From Gordonia phthalatica (lineage in GTDB: Bacteria > Actinomycetota > Actinomycetes > Mycobacteriales > Mycobacteriaceae): a stretch of 64,000 nt of DNA. Under the pieces are notes generated by a model. It worked only from the letters and a program-made list of their open reading frames with translations. It had not been told where the DNA came from and did no database searches. The stretch is taken from positions 2,108,001-2,172,000 of the forward strand of contig NZ_CP011853.1 in the NCBI RefSeq assembly GCF_001305675.1. Reading direction: 5' to 3'. Numbering within the stretch: the first letter of the stretch is position 1; the number at the start of each line of letters is the position of its first letter. Of this stretch, positions 43,614 through 53,753 are shown one piece after another. The translations under genes were made by a program, and so were the position numbers.

Positions 43614-44413
43614 TGGAACCGGAACCACCTAACTGCCAGGGCGCCGCCGACGACGGCCCAGACGATGAGAACGCAGAAGCCGAAGACGTCGACCGACGAG
43701 TCCAACGCTCGCGTGAGCGACTCGGTCAGGGCGCCGGACGGGGACAGTCGTGCGATCGTGTGCACGACGCCGGGCACGTGCTCGTCGAACACGACGAGGC
43801 CGGCGAGGCCGAGGAGGACGAACCAGATCAGGTTGCCGAGGGCCAGGACCACTTCGGCTTTCAGAGTGCCGCCGAGCAGCAGTCCGAGGCACGCGAAGGC
43901 GGCGGTGCCGAGGACGATGGCCACCGCGCCGAGCGCCAGACCCTCGATGTCCGGTCGCCAGCCGAAGGCCAGGCCGATTCCGCCGATGACGAGGGCCTGC
44001 AGGATCACCACCAGCAGCACCGCGAGGGACTTGCCCGCGATGATGCCCCATCGGGGGATCGGAGTGGCACCGAGACGTTTGAGGGCGCCGTAACGGCGGT
44101 CGAAGCCGACGGCGATCGCCTGCCCGGTGAAGGCGGTCGACATGATCGCGACCGCCAGGACCGCGGGGACGAAGGTCGTGGCACGGGCCGCAGGGGTGTC
44201 GCCCGCCTCGCTCGTCAGGGGCAGGAGACTCATTCCGATCAGCATGGTGATCGGAATGAACATCGTCAGCAGCAGTTGTTCGCCGTTCCGCAGCAGCAGG
44301 ACCAGCTCGAGCCGCGTCTGCGCCGCCAGCATCCGCGCGAGCGGGGCCGGCCGCGGGTTGGGCGTGAACGTGCCGACAGGGAATCTGTTCGATGCCGGGA
44401 CCTCGGAGGTCAT
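43610..44413 (-). CDS. ABC-2 type exporter permease
   Basis: A 267-residue membrane protein with six predicted helices, DrrB-like. The cytoplasmic segment FDRRYGALKRLGATP is typical of ABC-2 permeases. It pairs with the ATPase encoded 4 bases upstream with an overlap. The pair lies between ctaA and mptB in mycobacteria too (Rv1456c-Rv1459c region). The exported compound is unknown; a cell-envelope or haem-linked role is suggested only by the neighbours. Confidence 0.82.
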   Translation of the reverse strand: MTSEVPASNRFPVGTFTPNPRPAPLARMLAAQTRLELVLLLRNGEQLLLTMFIPITMLIGMSLLPLTSEAGDTPAARATTFVPAVLAVAIMSTAFTGQAIAVGFDRRYGALKRLGATPIPRWGIIAGKSLAVLLVVILQALVIGGIGLAFGWRPDIEGLALGAVAIVLGTAAFACLGLLLGGTLKAEVVLALGNLIWFVLLGLAGLVVFDEHVPGVVHTIARLSPSGALTESLTRALDSSVDVFGFCVLIVWAVVGGALAVRWFRFQ

Positions 44414-45384
44414 GCCCGCACCTCCCGTCCGGTCAGAGTCAGGAACACGTCCTGCAGCGTGTTGGTCGCGACGTTCATCGACTCGATGAGGATGTCGTTG
44501 TCGGCGCAGTGGCGCGAGATGGTCGCGATCAGTTCGGGGTTCACGTCGCCGGTGACCAGGAGTTCACCCGCGGGGGAGACGTGGCAGCGGTAGCCGTCGG
44601 GCAGTGCGGTCTCGAGGGCGGCCGGTGTCAATCCGTGGGCGCTGATCCGGAGTTGGCCCTCGGCGTCGCGACGGACCAGGTCGGCGGGCGCCCCGGCGGC
44701 GACCGCGCGTCCGCGGTCGATGATGACGATCTGATCGGCCAGCTCTTCGGCCTCGTCGAGCAGATGGGTGGTGAGCAGGATCGACACGCCGTCGGCGCGC
44801 AGCCTCGAGATCAGTTCCCAGACCATGATCCGGGCGTGTGCGTCGAGCCCCGCCGTCGGCTCATCGAGGAAGACCAGTTCCGGTCGCCCGACCAGCGCGC
44901 ACGCGAGGGACAGTCGCTGCTGCTGGCCGCCCGACAGGCGGCGGAAGCCGGTGTTCGCGACCTCTGTGAGCCCGAGAGCCTCCATCAACCAGTCCGGATC
45001 CAGCGGATCGGCGCTGTAGGCGGCGCACAGACGCAGCATCTCCTTGGCCTTGGCGCCGGGGTAGGCGCCGCCGCCCTGCAGCATCACGCCGATACGACTG
45101 CGGAGGGCGTCGTTCTCGCCGACGGGATCCATGCCGAGGACGCGGACCTCGCCGGCGTCGGGGCGGGTGAAGCCCTCGCAGATCTCGACGGTGGTGGTCT
45201 TGCCCGCCCCGTTGGGACCGAGGAGAGCCAGCAGTTCGCCTCGCGGCAGGGTCAGATCCAGGCCGTCGACCGCGGTCTTCTCACCGAATCGTTTGACGAG
45301 CCCGCGCACACGCAGTGCGGCGTCGCCCGCGGCCGGTGTCACGGCCGGTACCGGGCGGGGGGAGAGAGCATCAGGCACGACCAC
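44410..45384 (-). CDS. ABC exporter ATP-binding protein
   Basis: A 324-residue DrrA-type ATPase: Walker A LLGPNGAGKTT, signature RLSGGQQQRLSLA, Walker B LVFLDEPTAGLD, H-loop TTHLLDEAEELA. About 80 C-terminal residues after the ATPase core match the accessory domain common to drug-exporter ATPases. Start GTG at 45384 is uncertain; a GTG six bases downstream is equally possible. Overlaps the permease gene by 4 bases. Substrate unknown. Confidence 0.85.
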   Translation of the reverse strand: MVVPDALSPRPVPAVTPAAGDAALRVRGLVKRFGEKTAVDGLDLTLPRGELLALLGPNGAGKTTTVEICEGFTRPDAGEVRVLGMDPVGENDALRSRIGVMLQGGGAYPGAKAKEMLRLCAAYSADPLDPDWLMEALGLTEVANTGFRRLSGGQQQRLSLACALVGRPELVFLDEPTAGLDAHARIMVWELISRLRADGVSILLTTHLLDEAEELADQIVIIDRGRAVAAGAPADLVRRDAEGQLRISAHGLTPAALETALPDGYRCHVSPAGELLVTGDVNPELIATISRHCADNDILIESMNVATNTLQDVFLTLTGREVRA

Positions 45385-45396
45385 CAGCCTAGGCCA

Positions 45397-45425
45397 GAGG
45401 CCCAGGTCACCCGGCTGTGGGCCTC
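45397..45425 (-). terminator. Hairpin between mptB and the ABC genes
   Basis: GAGGCCCA (45397-45404) pairs perfectly with TGGGCCTC (45418-45425) across 13 bases in the 92-base gap after mptB. It may terminate or attenuate the mptB transcript. Confidence 0.4.
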
Positions 45426-45476
45426 ACTCGACGAGCCTGCCGACCACGTGACTCGCCGTCCGTTGAAACCCGCGTC

Positions 45477-47255
45477 TTACTGCGCCTTCTGGCCGCGGCG
45501 CCGACGGATCCACCGCCGGAGCGGACTGTCGATGAAGAAGAAGGCCCCGGCGATTGCGACCATGATCACACCGGTGGCGAGCCCCTGGGCGACGACGAGG
45601 GGACTGGTGTCCGAACTCGTGGGCATCACGACGATCGCGATGATGCCGGAGATGGCGACCGTTCCGACACGGAACCAGCGGGTGGTGGCCCAGGCGGCGA
45701 GCGGGATCACCGCCCACAGGAGGTACCACGCCTGGACGAACGGGAAGAACACGACGACGGTCGCCATCGCGATGCCGAGGGCGCCGATGGGGTGCACGCG
45801 GCCGGCGAGGCAGGCGAGCAGCCAGCGGACGACGAGGACGGCTGCGAGGAGCTGGCCGATCGGCCGGGCGATGTCGAGGATGGCCTGGGTCTGCTCACCC
45901 ATCCCCAACCACAGACCGATGCGTCCGGAGACCACCGACAGCAGGGTCGGCATCGACATCCACGACCGGACGATGCCCCCGGTGCTGAGGGTGTGGACCC
46001 ATCCGAAGCCGAGGCCGGTCAGGAGTCCGATGGCTCCGACGACGGCTCCGGTGATCACGCCCATCAGGCCTGCGGCCGCGGTCAGGGCCGCCAGCGAGTG
46101 GCGGGACCGCGCCCACCATTGCCGGACCGGAGCATGCCGAAGAGCCGGGAGTGTGGCACCCCAGCGTCGGGCCAGCGCCACGCCGACGAAGCCGAGCGCG
46201 AGCATCGACGTCACCTTGATCATCGACGATCCGGCGATCATGACGACGCCCGCGACCAGGATCCACCCGTCGCGAGACGGAACGAATCGTCGGTCCGGTC
46301 GACTGAGTCTCCCGTCGCCGTAGATCGCTCGGAAGCACCATTCGATGCCGACGAGCATCATGCCGAGCATCAGGGATTCGTTGTGGATGCCGCCCACCAG
46401 GTGCAGGATCAGCAGCGGGTTGAGGGCTCCGAGCCAGAGCGCCGCGACCGCCGACACGCCGCAGCGACGCGCCAGTCGGGGGAGCGCCCACACGATCATC
46501 AGCACGCCGGCGATCGCGACGAGTCGGTGCAGCAGCACCGCGGCGGTGATGTTCTCACCGGTGATCGCGGTGATGCGCTCGCCGATCCACAGGAACAGGG
46601 GGCCGTACGGCGCCGGCGTGTCCTTCCAGAGATTCGGCACCGACAGCGTCAGCGGATGATCGACACCGAGACCGCGCATCGGACTGTAGGTATAGGGGTC
46701 GAGGCCCTTATAGCCGATCGCGCTCTGCGCCAGATACGAGTAGACGTCCTTGCTGAGCAGTGGCGGCGCGACCACCAGCGGCGCCACCCACATCAGGAGG
46801 GTGCGGTCGGTCTGCCCGCGCGTCATCCGTCGGTCGGGGCTGCGTCCCTCCGCCACCTCGACGCGGAATCGACCGACCGCGAACCGGCCGAGCATCACCC
46901 AGGCGACGACCAGCATGATCGCGCCGCCGATCGAGATGGTCAGCGCGGTGGAGTACATGCGCGAAGGCAGGGACAACAGACGGGTGCCGACGATCGGGTT
47001 CTGCAGGACCGGGATCATGCCGGTGCCGAGCGATCCGATCAGGATCAGCATCGAACCGGTGGTGCCGAATAGGCGGACGCGACGCATCCGCATCGTCTCG
47101 AGACGGTTGAGCGGTCCGACCTCGTGCTCGTCGTCGTCGTGCATGCGGGCCACGCTCATGCCGTACTCGCCGGTGCGGTCGACGTCGCGCTCGACCGCAG
47201 GCTTGGCGAGGCCTATGTAGTCGATGGTCCGTCGCACGAGGGGGAGTTCAGGCAC
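45477..47255 (-). CDS. mptB: Alpha-(1->6)-mannopyranosyltransferase MptB-like
   Basis: A 592-residue GT-C glycosyltransferase that uses polyprenyl-phosphate mannose on the outer membrane face to build the mannan core of lipomannan. About thirteen hydrophobic segments are visible. The first loop carries the acidic LLSKDVYSYLAQ region in place of the usual GT-C metal motif, then YTYSPMRGLGVDHP and the NESLMLGMM segment. GTG at 47255 is preceded by -10-like TAGAGT (47267-47262) with 6 bases between, suggesting a leaderless mRNA. It is divergent from sufR, as in mycobacteria. It shows that the organism makes lipomannan-type glycolipids. Confidence 0.88.
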   Translation of the reverse strand: MPELPLVRRTIDYIGLAKPAVERDVDRTGEYGMSVARMHDDDEHEVGPLNRLETMRMRRVRLFGTTGSMLILIGSLGTGMIPVLQNPIVGTRLLSLPSRMYSTALTISIGGAIMLVVAWVMLGRFAVGRFRVEVAEGRSPDRRMTRGQTDRTLLMWVAPLVVAPPLLSKDVYSYLAQSAIGYKGLDPYTYSPMRGLGVDHPLTLSVPNLWKDTPAPYGPLFLWIGERITAITGENITAAVLLHRLVAIAGVLMIVWALPRLARRCGVSAVAALWLGALNPLLILHLVGGIHNESLMLGMMLVGIEWCFRAIYGDGRLSRPDRRFVPSRDGWILVAGVVMIAGSSMIKVTSMLALGFVGVALARRWGATLPALRHAPVRQWWARSRHSLAALTAAAGLMGVITGAVVGAIGLLTGLGFGWVHTLSTGGIVRSWMSMPTLLSVVSGRIGLWLGMGEQTQAILDIARPIGQLLAAVLVVRWLLACLAGRVHPIGALGIAMATVVVFFPFVQAWYLLWAVIPLAAWATTRWFRVGTVAISGIIAIVVMPTSSDTSPLVVAQGLATGVIMVAIAGAFFFIDSPLRRWIRRRRGQKAQ

Positions 47256-47349
47256 ACGAAGACTCTAACCGGTGGGGTCCGACGCCCACGGCGGAGGAGA
47301 ATTCTGTGAGATTTAGGCGACCCTTGCTAGCCCGGTGGAAGTATTTAGG

Positions 47350-47362
47350 TAACAATATTGTT
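47350..47362 (+). promoter_or_regulatory. sufR promoter -10 region with overlapping palindrome
   Basis: AACAATATTGTT (47351-47362) is a perfect 12-bp palindrome that overlaps a -10-like TAACAA (47350-47355). TTGCTA at 47324-47329 may be the -35 with a 20-bp spacer. The GTG of sufR begins at the next base after the palindrome, so transcription should be leaderless. A self-regulatory SufR operator is the obvious reading, since SufR represses its own operon in mycobacteria. Confidence 0.55.
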
Positions 47363-48118
47363 GTGAAAAGCATGAGCGGTGACGAGAGGCTGCTGTCACA
47401 GCGGCCCGCAGACGGGACTGGCCCCGACGGCCAGACCCGCGCTGCAGTCGTGTCATTGCTGGTCGACGAGGGGCCGATGACGGCCAACGACATCGCCGAT
47501 CACCTCGGGATCTCCACCGCAGGCGTCCGCCGACACCTCGACAACCTGCAGAGCGACGGAGACATCGAAGTCGCTCCCGCCGGGTTCTCCAAGAGTGGGA
47601 AGGCCACGCGTGGCCGACCCGCCAAGTGGTTCCAGTTGACGCCCAAGGGGCGTGGCAAGCTGCGTCACGCCTACGACGATCTCGCCGGTGCGGTCATCCG
47701 CAAGCTGCGCGACGTCGCCGGCCAGCAGGCCGTCGAAGAGTTCGCCCAGGAGCGGATCGACGGCATCACCGAAGACGTGGTGCCGGTCGCCGAGTCCGGT
47801 TCGGTCATCGCTACCGTCAATCAGATCACCGATGCTCTCACCGCCGGTGGATATGCAGCCAACATTCGCGAAGTCGGTGCCGGCCTGCAGATCTGCCAAC
47901 ATCACTGCCCGGTCGCCCACGTGGCGGCTGAATTCCCGGAGCTCTGCGAGGCCGAGACGGCCAGATTCACAGAGCTCCTCGGTACGCACGTTCAGCGGTT
48001 GGCGACCATCGCCAACGGTGACTGCGTGTGTACGACGCACGTGCCCGTGCACGTCATGACTGACGGAGGCCGCCAGCCCGCGACCTCTGACACCCCCGAT
48101 GGAAAGGTTCCCCGATGA
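47363..48118 (+). CDS. sufR: Iron-sulfur cluster-sensing repressor SufR
   Basis: A 251-residue ArsR/DeoR-like winged-helix regulator of the suf operon. The helix-turn-helix lies about residues 30-75 (MTANDIADHLGISTAGVRRHLDNL), and the cluster-binding cysteines are in the segment ICQHHCPVA and further at ELCE and CVCTTH. It represses suf genes when it carries a cluster. GTG at 47363 directly follows the palindromic operator; ATG at 47372 is an alternative and an ORF start at 47306 lies upstream of the promoter. It overlaps sufB by 4 bases. Confidence 0.9.
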   Translation: MKSMSGDERLLSQRPADGTGPDGQTRAAVVSLLVDEGPMTANDIADHLGISTAGVRRHLDNLQSDGDIEVAPAGFSKSGKATRGRPAKWFQLTPKGRGKLRHAYDDLAGAVIRKLRDVAGQQAVEEFAQERIDGITEDVVPVAESGSVIATVNQITDALTAGGYAANIREVGAGLQICQHHCPVAHVAAEFPELCEAETARFTELLGTHVQRLATIANGDCVCTTHVPVHVMTDGGRQPATSDTPDGKVPR

Positions 48119-49551
48119 CGGTCACCGATCCCGCCGCCACTGCGCTGACGCAGGAAGAGACGATTGCTTCCTTCGACCGCTACGGCTACGGCTGGTCCGA
48201 CAGCGATGCGGCAGGAGCGGCCGCGACACGCGGTCTCTCCGAGGCCGTCGTGCGCGACATCTCTGCGAAGAAGAGCGAGCCCGAATGGATGCTCGAGTCG
48301 CGGCTGAAGGCGCTGCGCATCTTCGATCGCCAGCCGATGCCTGGCTGGGGTGCTGATCTGTCGGGCATCGACTTCGACAACATCAAGTACTTCGTGCGCT
48401 CCACCGAGAAGCAGGCCACCTCGTGGGAGGAGCTGCCGGAGGACATCCGCAACACCTACGACCGCCTCGGCATCCCGGAGGCCGAGAAGCAGAGCCTGGT
48501 GGCCGGCGTCGCCGCGCAGTACGAGTCGGAGGTCGTGTACCACCAGATCCGCGAGGACCTGGAGGAGAAGGGTGTCATCTTCGTCGACACCGACACCGGC
48601 CTGCGTGACTACCCGGAGCTCTTCGAGGAGTACTTCGGCAGCGTGATCCCGGCGGGCGACAACAAGTTCGCCGCGCTGAACACCTCGGTCTGGTCGGGCG
48701 GCTCGTTCGTCTACGTCCCGCCGGGCGTCCACGTGGAGATCCCGCTGCAGGCCTACTTCCGCATCAACACCGAGAACATGGGCCAGTTCGAGCGGACGCT
48801 GATCATCGTCGACGAGGACGCCTACGTCCACTACGTCGAGGGCTGCACGGCCCCGGTCTACAAGTCCGACTCGCTGCACTCCGCGGTCGTCGAGATCATC
48901 GTGAAGAAGGGCGGCCGCTGCCGATACACGACCATCCAGAACTGGTCGAACAACGTCTACAACCTGGTGACCAAGCGCGCCAAGGCCGAAGCGGGCGCCA
49001 CCATGGAGTGGGTCGACGGCAACATCGGCTCCAAGGTCACCATGAAGTACCCGGCCGTCTGGCTCACCGGCGAGCACGCCAAGGGCGAGGTCCTGTCGGT
49101 CGCCTTCGCCGGCGAGGGCCAGCACCAGGACACCGGCTCCAAGATGGTCCACCTGGCGCCGAACACCTCGAGCAACATCATCAGCAAGTCGGTCGCTCGC
49201 AGCGGCGGACGGTCGTCGTACCGCGGCCTGGTGAAGGTGAACCCGGGTGCGCACGGCAGCCGGTCCACCGTTCAGTGCGACGCGCTGCTGGTCGACAAGA
49301 TCAGCCGCAGCGATACCTACCCGTACGTCGACATCCGCGAGGACGACGTGACGATGGGACACGAGGCCACGGTCTCCAAGGTCAACGACGATCAGCTCTT
49401 CTACCTGATGAGCCGCGGAATGACCGAGGAAGAGGCCATGGCCATGGTGGTCCGCGGCTTCGTCGAGCCGATCGCCAGGGAACTGCCGATGGAATACGCC
49501 CTCGAGCTCAACCGGCTCATTGAACTGCAGATGGAAGGATCGGTCGGCTGA
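48115..49551 (+). CDS. sufB: Fe-S cluster assembly scaffold SufB
   Basis: The 478-residue scaffold on which clusters are built in the SufBC2D complex. Family sequence includes NTSVWSGGSFVYVPPGV, YVEGCTAP with a key cysteine, and NIISKS. The C-terminal RGMTEEEAMAMVVRGF is the signature shared with SufD. There is no intein, unlike the M. tuberculosis SufB. ATG at 48115 overlaps the sufR stop, and its stop overlaps sufD by one base. Confidence 0.96.
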   Translation: MTVTDPAATALTQEETIASFDRYGYGWSDSDAAGAAATRGLSEAVVRDISAKKSEPEWMLESRLKALRIFDRQPMPGWGADLSGIDFDNIKYFVRSTEKQATSWEELPEDIRNTYDRLGIPEAEKQSLVAGVAAQYESEVVYHQIREDLEEKGVIFVDTDTGLRDYPELFEEYFGSVIPAGDNKFAALNTSVWSGGSFVYVPPGVHVEIPLQAYFRINTENMGQFERTLIIVDEDAYVHYVEGCTAPVYKSDSLHSAVVEIIVKKGGRCRYTTIQNWSNNVYNLVTKRAKAEAGATMEWVDGNIGSKVTMKYPAVWLTGEHAKGEVLSVAFAGEGQHQDTGSKMVHLAPNTSSNIISKSVARSGGRSSYRGLVKVNPGAHGSRSTVQCDALLVDKISRSDTYPYVDIREDDVTMGHEATVSKVNDDQLFYLMSRGMTEEEAMAMVVRGFVEPIARELPMEYALELNRLIELQMEGSVG

Positions 49552-50726
49552 TGGCGGACTCCGCATCCACTGCCGCGCCCGCGGTCGTGGTCAACAAGGG
49601 TGAGCTCTTCACCTCCTACGACGTCGAGGCCTTCGAGGTCCCGTCGCAGCGGGAAGAGGCGTGGCGCTTCACCCCGTTCCGCCGTCTGCACGGTCTCCAC
49701 AACGGCACCGCAACGCCCACGGGGGCCACGGTGGTCGAGACCACCGGTGTCACCGACGGCGTCACCGTCGAGACCGTCGGTCGCGACGACGAACGTCTCG
49801 GTCAGGGCGGCATCCCGTTCGACCGGGTCTCCGCGCAGGCGTGGTCCTCGTTCGAGTCGGCCACGGTCGTGACGATCGGCAAGGAGGCGCAGGTCGCCGA
49901 GCCGGTCTTCCTGACGATCGACGGACCCGGCGTCGACCAGGTCGCCTACTCGCACCTGCAGATCCGCGCCGAGGCCTTCTCGAAGGCCGTCGTCGTGGTG
50001 GATCAGCGCGGCAGCGGCGTGATCGGCGAGAACGTCGAGATCGTCGTCGGCGACGGCGCCCACCTCACGGTGATGAACGCTCACGAGTGGGAGGACGACG
50101 TCACCCACGTCACCACCCATCACATCTCGCTCGGTCGCGACAGCGTGCTGAAGCACTTCGCGGTCAGCCTCGGCGGTCACACCGTCCGCCTGTCGCCGCA
50201 CGTGCAGTACACCGCGCCCGGCGGCGACGCCGAACTGTGGGGACTGTACTTCGCCGACGGCGGGCAGCACCTCGAGCAGCGCCTCCTCATCGATCACTCG
50301 CAGCCGTATTGCCGCTCGCACGTGGTCTACAAGGGCGCGCTGCAGGGCGACGAGTCCGGCGACAAGCGCAAGGAAGCCCACACCGTGTGGATCGGCGACG
50401 TGCTGATCCGCCCGGAGGCCGACGACACCGACACCTACGAGCTGAACCGCAACCTGGTGCTCACCGACAACGCCCGCGCCGACTCGGTGCCGAACCTCGA
50501 GATCGAGACCGGTGAGATCGTGCGCGCAGGCCACGCCAGCGCCACGGGCCGCTTCGACGACGAGCACCTGTTCTACCTGCAGTCCCGCGGCATCCCCGAA
50601 GACCAGGCCCGCCGCCTCGTGGTGCGCGGCTTCTTCGGTGAAGTCCTCGCCAAGGTCCCGGTCCAGGACCTTCGCGACCGACTCGAGGCGGCCATCGAGG
50701 CCGAACTCGCCATCGCTGGCGCCTGA
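49551..50726 (+). CDS. sufD: Fe-S cluster assembly protein SufD
   Basis: A 391-residue partner of SufB in the SufBC2D complex, helping in iron entry. Beta-helix core with the C-terminal family segment RGIPEDQARRLVVRGFFGEVL and NLVLTDNARADSVPNLEIE. TGATG overlap with sufB means direct coupling. It is 38 bases before sufC. Confidence 0.95.
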   Translation: MADSASTAAPAVVVNKGELFTSYDVEAFEVPSQREEAWRFTPFRRLHGLHNGTATPTGATVVETTGVTDGVTVETVGRDDERLGQGGIPFDRVSAQAWSSFESATVVTIGKEAQVAEPVFLTIDGPGVDQVAYSHLQIRAEAFSKAVVVVDQRGSGVIGENVEIVVGDGAHLTVMNAHEWEDDVTHVTTHHISLGRDSVLKHFAVSLGGHTVRLSPHVQYTAPGGDAELWGLYFADGGQHLEQRLLIDHSQPYCRSHVVYKGALQGDESGDKRKEAHTVWIGDVLIRPEADDTDTYELNRNLVLTDNARADSVPNLEIETGEIVRAGHASATGRFDDEHLFYLQSRGIPEDQARRLVVRGFFGEVLAKVPVQDLRDRLEAAIEAELAIAGA

Positions 50727-50764
50727 GCTCACCACCTCACACACCTGTTAAGGAATCACCACTG

Positions 50765-51535
<771 letters not shown>

Positions 51536-51562
51536 CCACGCGTGAGGAAGAGGGGAACTGAC

Positions 51563-52828
51563 ATGACCACTGCGACAGCTCTGGATGTCACGGCCCTGCG
51601 AGCGGATTTCCCGATCCTGTCCCGCACCGTCCGCGACGACAAGCCGCTCGTCTACCTGGATTCGGGTGCCACCTCGCAGCGCCCGCTCCAGGTGCTCGAC
51701 GCGGAACGCGACTTCCTGCTCAATCACAATGCGGCCGTTCACCGCGGCGCGCACCAGCTGGCGGAGGAGGCGACCGACGCGTACGAGCACGCACGCGCCG
51801 CGATCGCCGGCTTCGTCGGTGCGGCCGTCGACGAGATCGTCTTCACCAAGAACGCGACCGAGTCGCTGAACCTGGTGGCGTACGCGCTCGGTGACGATCG
51901 CAGCGCCCCGTTGTTCGGCGGCAAGGCGCTCGGTGAGGGCGACACCATCGTCGTCACCGAATTGGAGCACCACGCCAACCTGGTGCCGTGGCAGGAACTG
52001 TGCCGTCGGACCGGCGCCACCCTGCGCTGGTACGGCATCACCGACGACGGCCGGATCGACCTCGACTCCCTCGAGCTCGACGAGTCCGTCAAGGTGGTCG
52101 CGTTCACGCACCAGTCCAACGTGACCGGTGCCGTGGCCGACGTGCCGGAACTGGTGCGTCGAGCGCGTGCCGTGGACGCCTACGTCGTACTCGACGCATG
52201 CCAGTCGGTGCCGCACATGCCGGTGGACTTCGCGTCGCTCGGTGTGGACTTCGCCGCCTTCTCCGGCCACAAGATGCTGGGCCCCTCGGGGGTCGGCGTT
52301 CTGTACGGCCGGGCAGCGCTCCTGAGCCAGCTGCCGCCCTTCTTGACGGGCGGATCCATGATCGAGACCGTCACGATGGAGTCGTCCACCTACGCACTGC
52401 CCCCGCAGCGTTTCGAGGCGGGCGTGCCGATGACCTCGCAGGTCGTCGGACTCGGTGCCGCGGTGGAGTACCTCGAGAAGATCGGCATGGACGTCGTCGC
52501 GGCACACGAGCACGACCTCGTCGTGCACGCCCTGGATCGCCTCGGCGCGATCGACGGCCTGCGGATCGTCGGACCGCGCGACGCGCAGATGCGCGGCGGT
52601 GCGATCGCGTTCGACGTCGAGGGCATCCACGCCCACGACCTCGGGCAGATCCTCGACGACGAGGGCGTCGCGATCCGCGTGGGTCACCACTGCGCGTGGC
52701 CGCTGCACCGCCAGTTCGGCGTGCAGGCCAGCGCCCGCGCGTCCCTCGCCGTCTACAACACGCTGGACGAGATCGACGCCCTGGCCGACGCGATCGGCGT
52801 CGCCCAGCGATTCTTCGGCGAGCGGTGA
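51563..52828 (+). CDS. sufS: Cysteine desulfurase SufS
   Basis: A 421-residue PLP enzyme that removes sulfur from cysteine as persulfide. PLP lysine in FSGHKMLGPSG, and active cysteine in RVGHHCAWPLHRQFG. The group II loop with the RxGxHCA signature shows it is SufS. The ATG at 51563 fits; an upstream in-frame start at 51542 has no binding site. It precedes sufU by 13 bases. Confidence 0.96.
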   Translation: MTTATALDVTALRADFPILSRTVRDDKPLVYLDSGATSQRPLQVLDAERDFLLNHNAAVHRGAHQLAEEATDAYEHARAAIAGFVGAAVDEIVFTKNATESLNLVAYALGDDRSAPLFGGKALGEGDTIVVTELEHHANLVPWQELCRRTGATLRWYGITDDGRIDLDSLELDESVKVVAFTHQSNVTGAVADVPELVRRARAVDAYVVLDACQSVPHMPVDFASLGVDFAAFSGHKMLGPSGVGVLYGRAALLSQLPPFLTGGSMIETVTMESSTYALPPQRFEAGVPMTSQVVGLGAAVEYLEKIGMDVVAAHEHDLVVHALDRLGAIDGLRIVGPRDAQMRGGAIAFDVEGIHAHDLGQILDDEGVAIRVGHHCAWPLHRQFGVQASARASLAVYNTLDEIDALADAIGVAQRFFGER

Positions 52829-52841
52829 TGGGAGGCCTCCG

Positions 52842-53306
52842 ATGAGGATGGAGCAGATGTACCAGGAGGTGATCCTGGACCACTACAAGCATCCGCACGG
52901 TCGCGGTCTGCGCGATCCGTACGGTGCGGAGGTGCACCACGTGAACACGTCGTGCGGCGACGAGGTGACGCTGCGCGTCGCGGTCGCCGACGGCAAGGTG
53001 TCCGACATCTCGTACGACGCGCAGGGCTGCTCCATCTCGCAGGCCTCCACCTCGGTGCTGTTCGACCAGGTGGTCGGACTGTCGATCGACGAGGCCATGG
53101 CGACCCTCACCTCGTTCAACCAGATGATGACCTCGCGCGGCCAGGACGCGGGCGACGAGGACGTCATCGGCGACGGCGTCGCGTTCGCCGGCGTCAGCAA
53201 GTACCCGGCCCGCGTCAAGTGCGCGCTGCTCGGTTGGATGGCGTTCAAAGACGCTCTCGCGCAGAGTCTCGCGTCCGACGAGGGCGCGGTCCACACCTCA
53301 GTTTGA
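52842..53306 (+). CDS. sufU: Zinc-dependent sulfurtransferase SufU
   Basis: A 154-residue IscU-like protein that, in Gram-positives, takes sulfur from SufS with the help of zinc. The three cysteines lie in TSCGDEV, QGCSISQAS and RVKCALLGW, and the SufU-specific insertion between the second and third is present. ATG at 52842 has GGGAGG upstream. Confidence 0.95.
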   Translation: MRMEQMYQEVILDHYKHPHGRGLRDPYGAEVHHVNTSCGDEVTLRVAVADGKVSDISYDAQGCSISQASTSVLFDQVVGLSIDEAMATLTSFNQMMTSRGQDAGDEDVIGDGVAFAGVSKYPARVKCALLGWMAFKDALAQSLASDEGAVHTSV

Positions 53307-53343
53307 CCCCGATCCCGATCCCGTTTCCATGAGGAGCATTCCA

Positions 53344-53700
53344 ATGACCGAGACCCCCGCAAACCCCGCACCGGTCGACACGTCGCTGCCGTCCATCGAC
53401 GACATCGAGGAGGCCCTGCGCGACGTCATCGACCCCGAGCTCGGCATCAACGTCGTCGACCTGGGCCTGGTCTACGGCCTCGAAGTCGACGACGACGCGG
53501 CCGTCAAGATCGACATGACGCTCACCTCGCCGGCCTGCCCGCTGCAGGACGTGATCACCGATCAGGCCCGCGGCATGCTGGTCAACAGCGGCCTCTGCAC
53601 CGACATGGAGATCAACTGGGTCTGGATCCCCGCGTGGGGCCCGGACAAGATCACCGACGACGGCCGCGAGCAGCTGCGCGCCCTGGGCTTCACCGTCTAA
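53344..53700 (+). CDS. sufT: SufT/PaaD-like DUF59 (MIP18) protein
   Basis: A 118-residue protein of the MIP18/DUF59 family, which helps mature Fe-S proteins. Signature DPELGINVVDLGLVYGL and TSPACPLQDVI with the reactive cysteine. AGGAGC before the ATG at 53344. Last gene of the suf operon, 37 bases after sufU. Confidence 0.92.
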   Translation: MTETPANPAPVDTSLPSIDDIEEALRDVIDPELGINVVDLGLVYGLEVDDDAAVKIDMTLTSPACPLQDVITDQARGMLVNSGLCTDMEINWVWIPAWGPDKITDDGREQLRALGFTV

Positions 53701-53707
53701 TCGTCGC

Positions 53708-53748
53708 GCACGATCGCGGTCGTGCGGGCCCGCTCCATCGGGCGGGCC
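53708..53748 (+). terminator. Tandem hairpins ending the suf operon
   Basis: GCACGA/TCGTGC (53708-53713, 53720-53725) followed by GGCCCGC/GCGGGCC (53727-53733, 53742-53748), lying between the sufT stop and the start of the GGDEF gene. The second arm ends 5 bases before that ATG. Confidence 0.5.
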
Positions 53749-53753
53749 TCCGC

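Noticed and set aside
43604..46323. Plus-strand open frames over the ABC exporter and mptB
   Set aside because: Antisense to genes with full ABC and GT-C signatures; shadows of GC-rich coding DNA.
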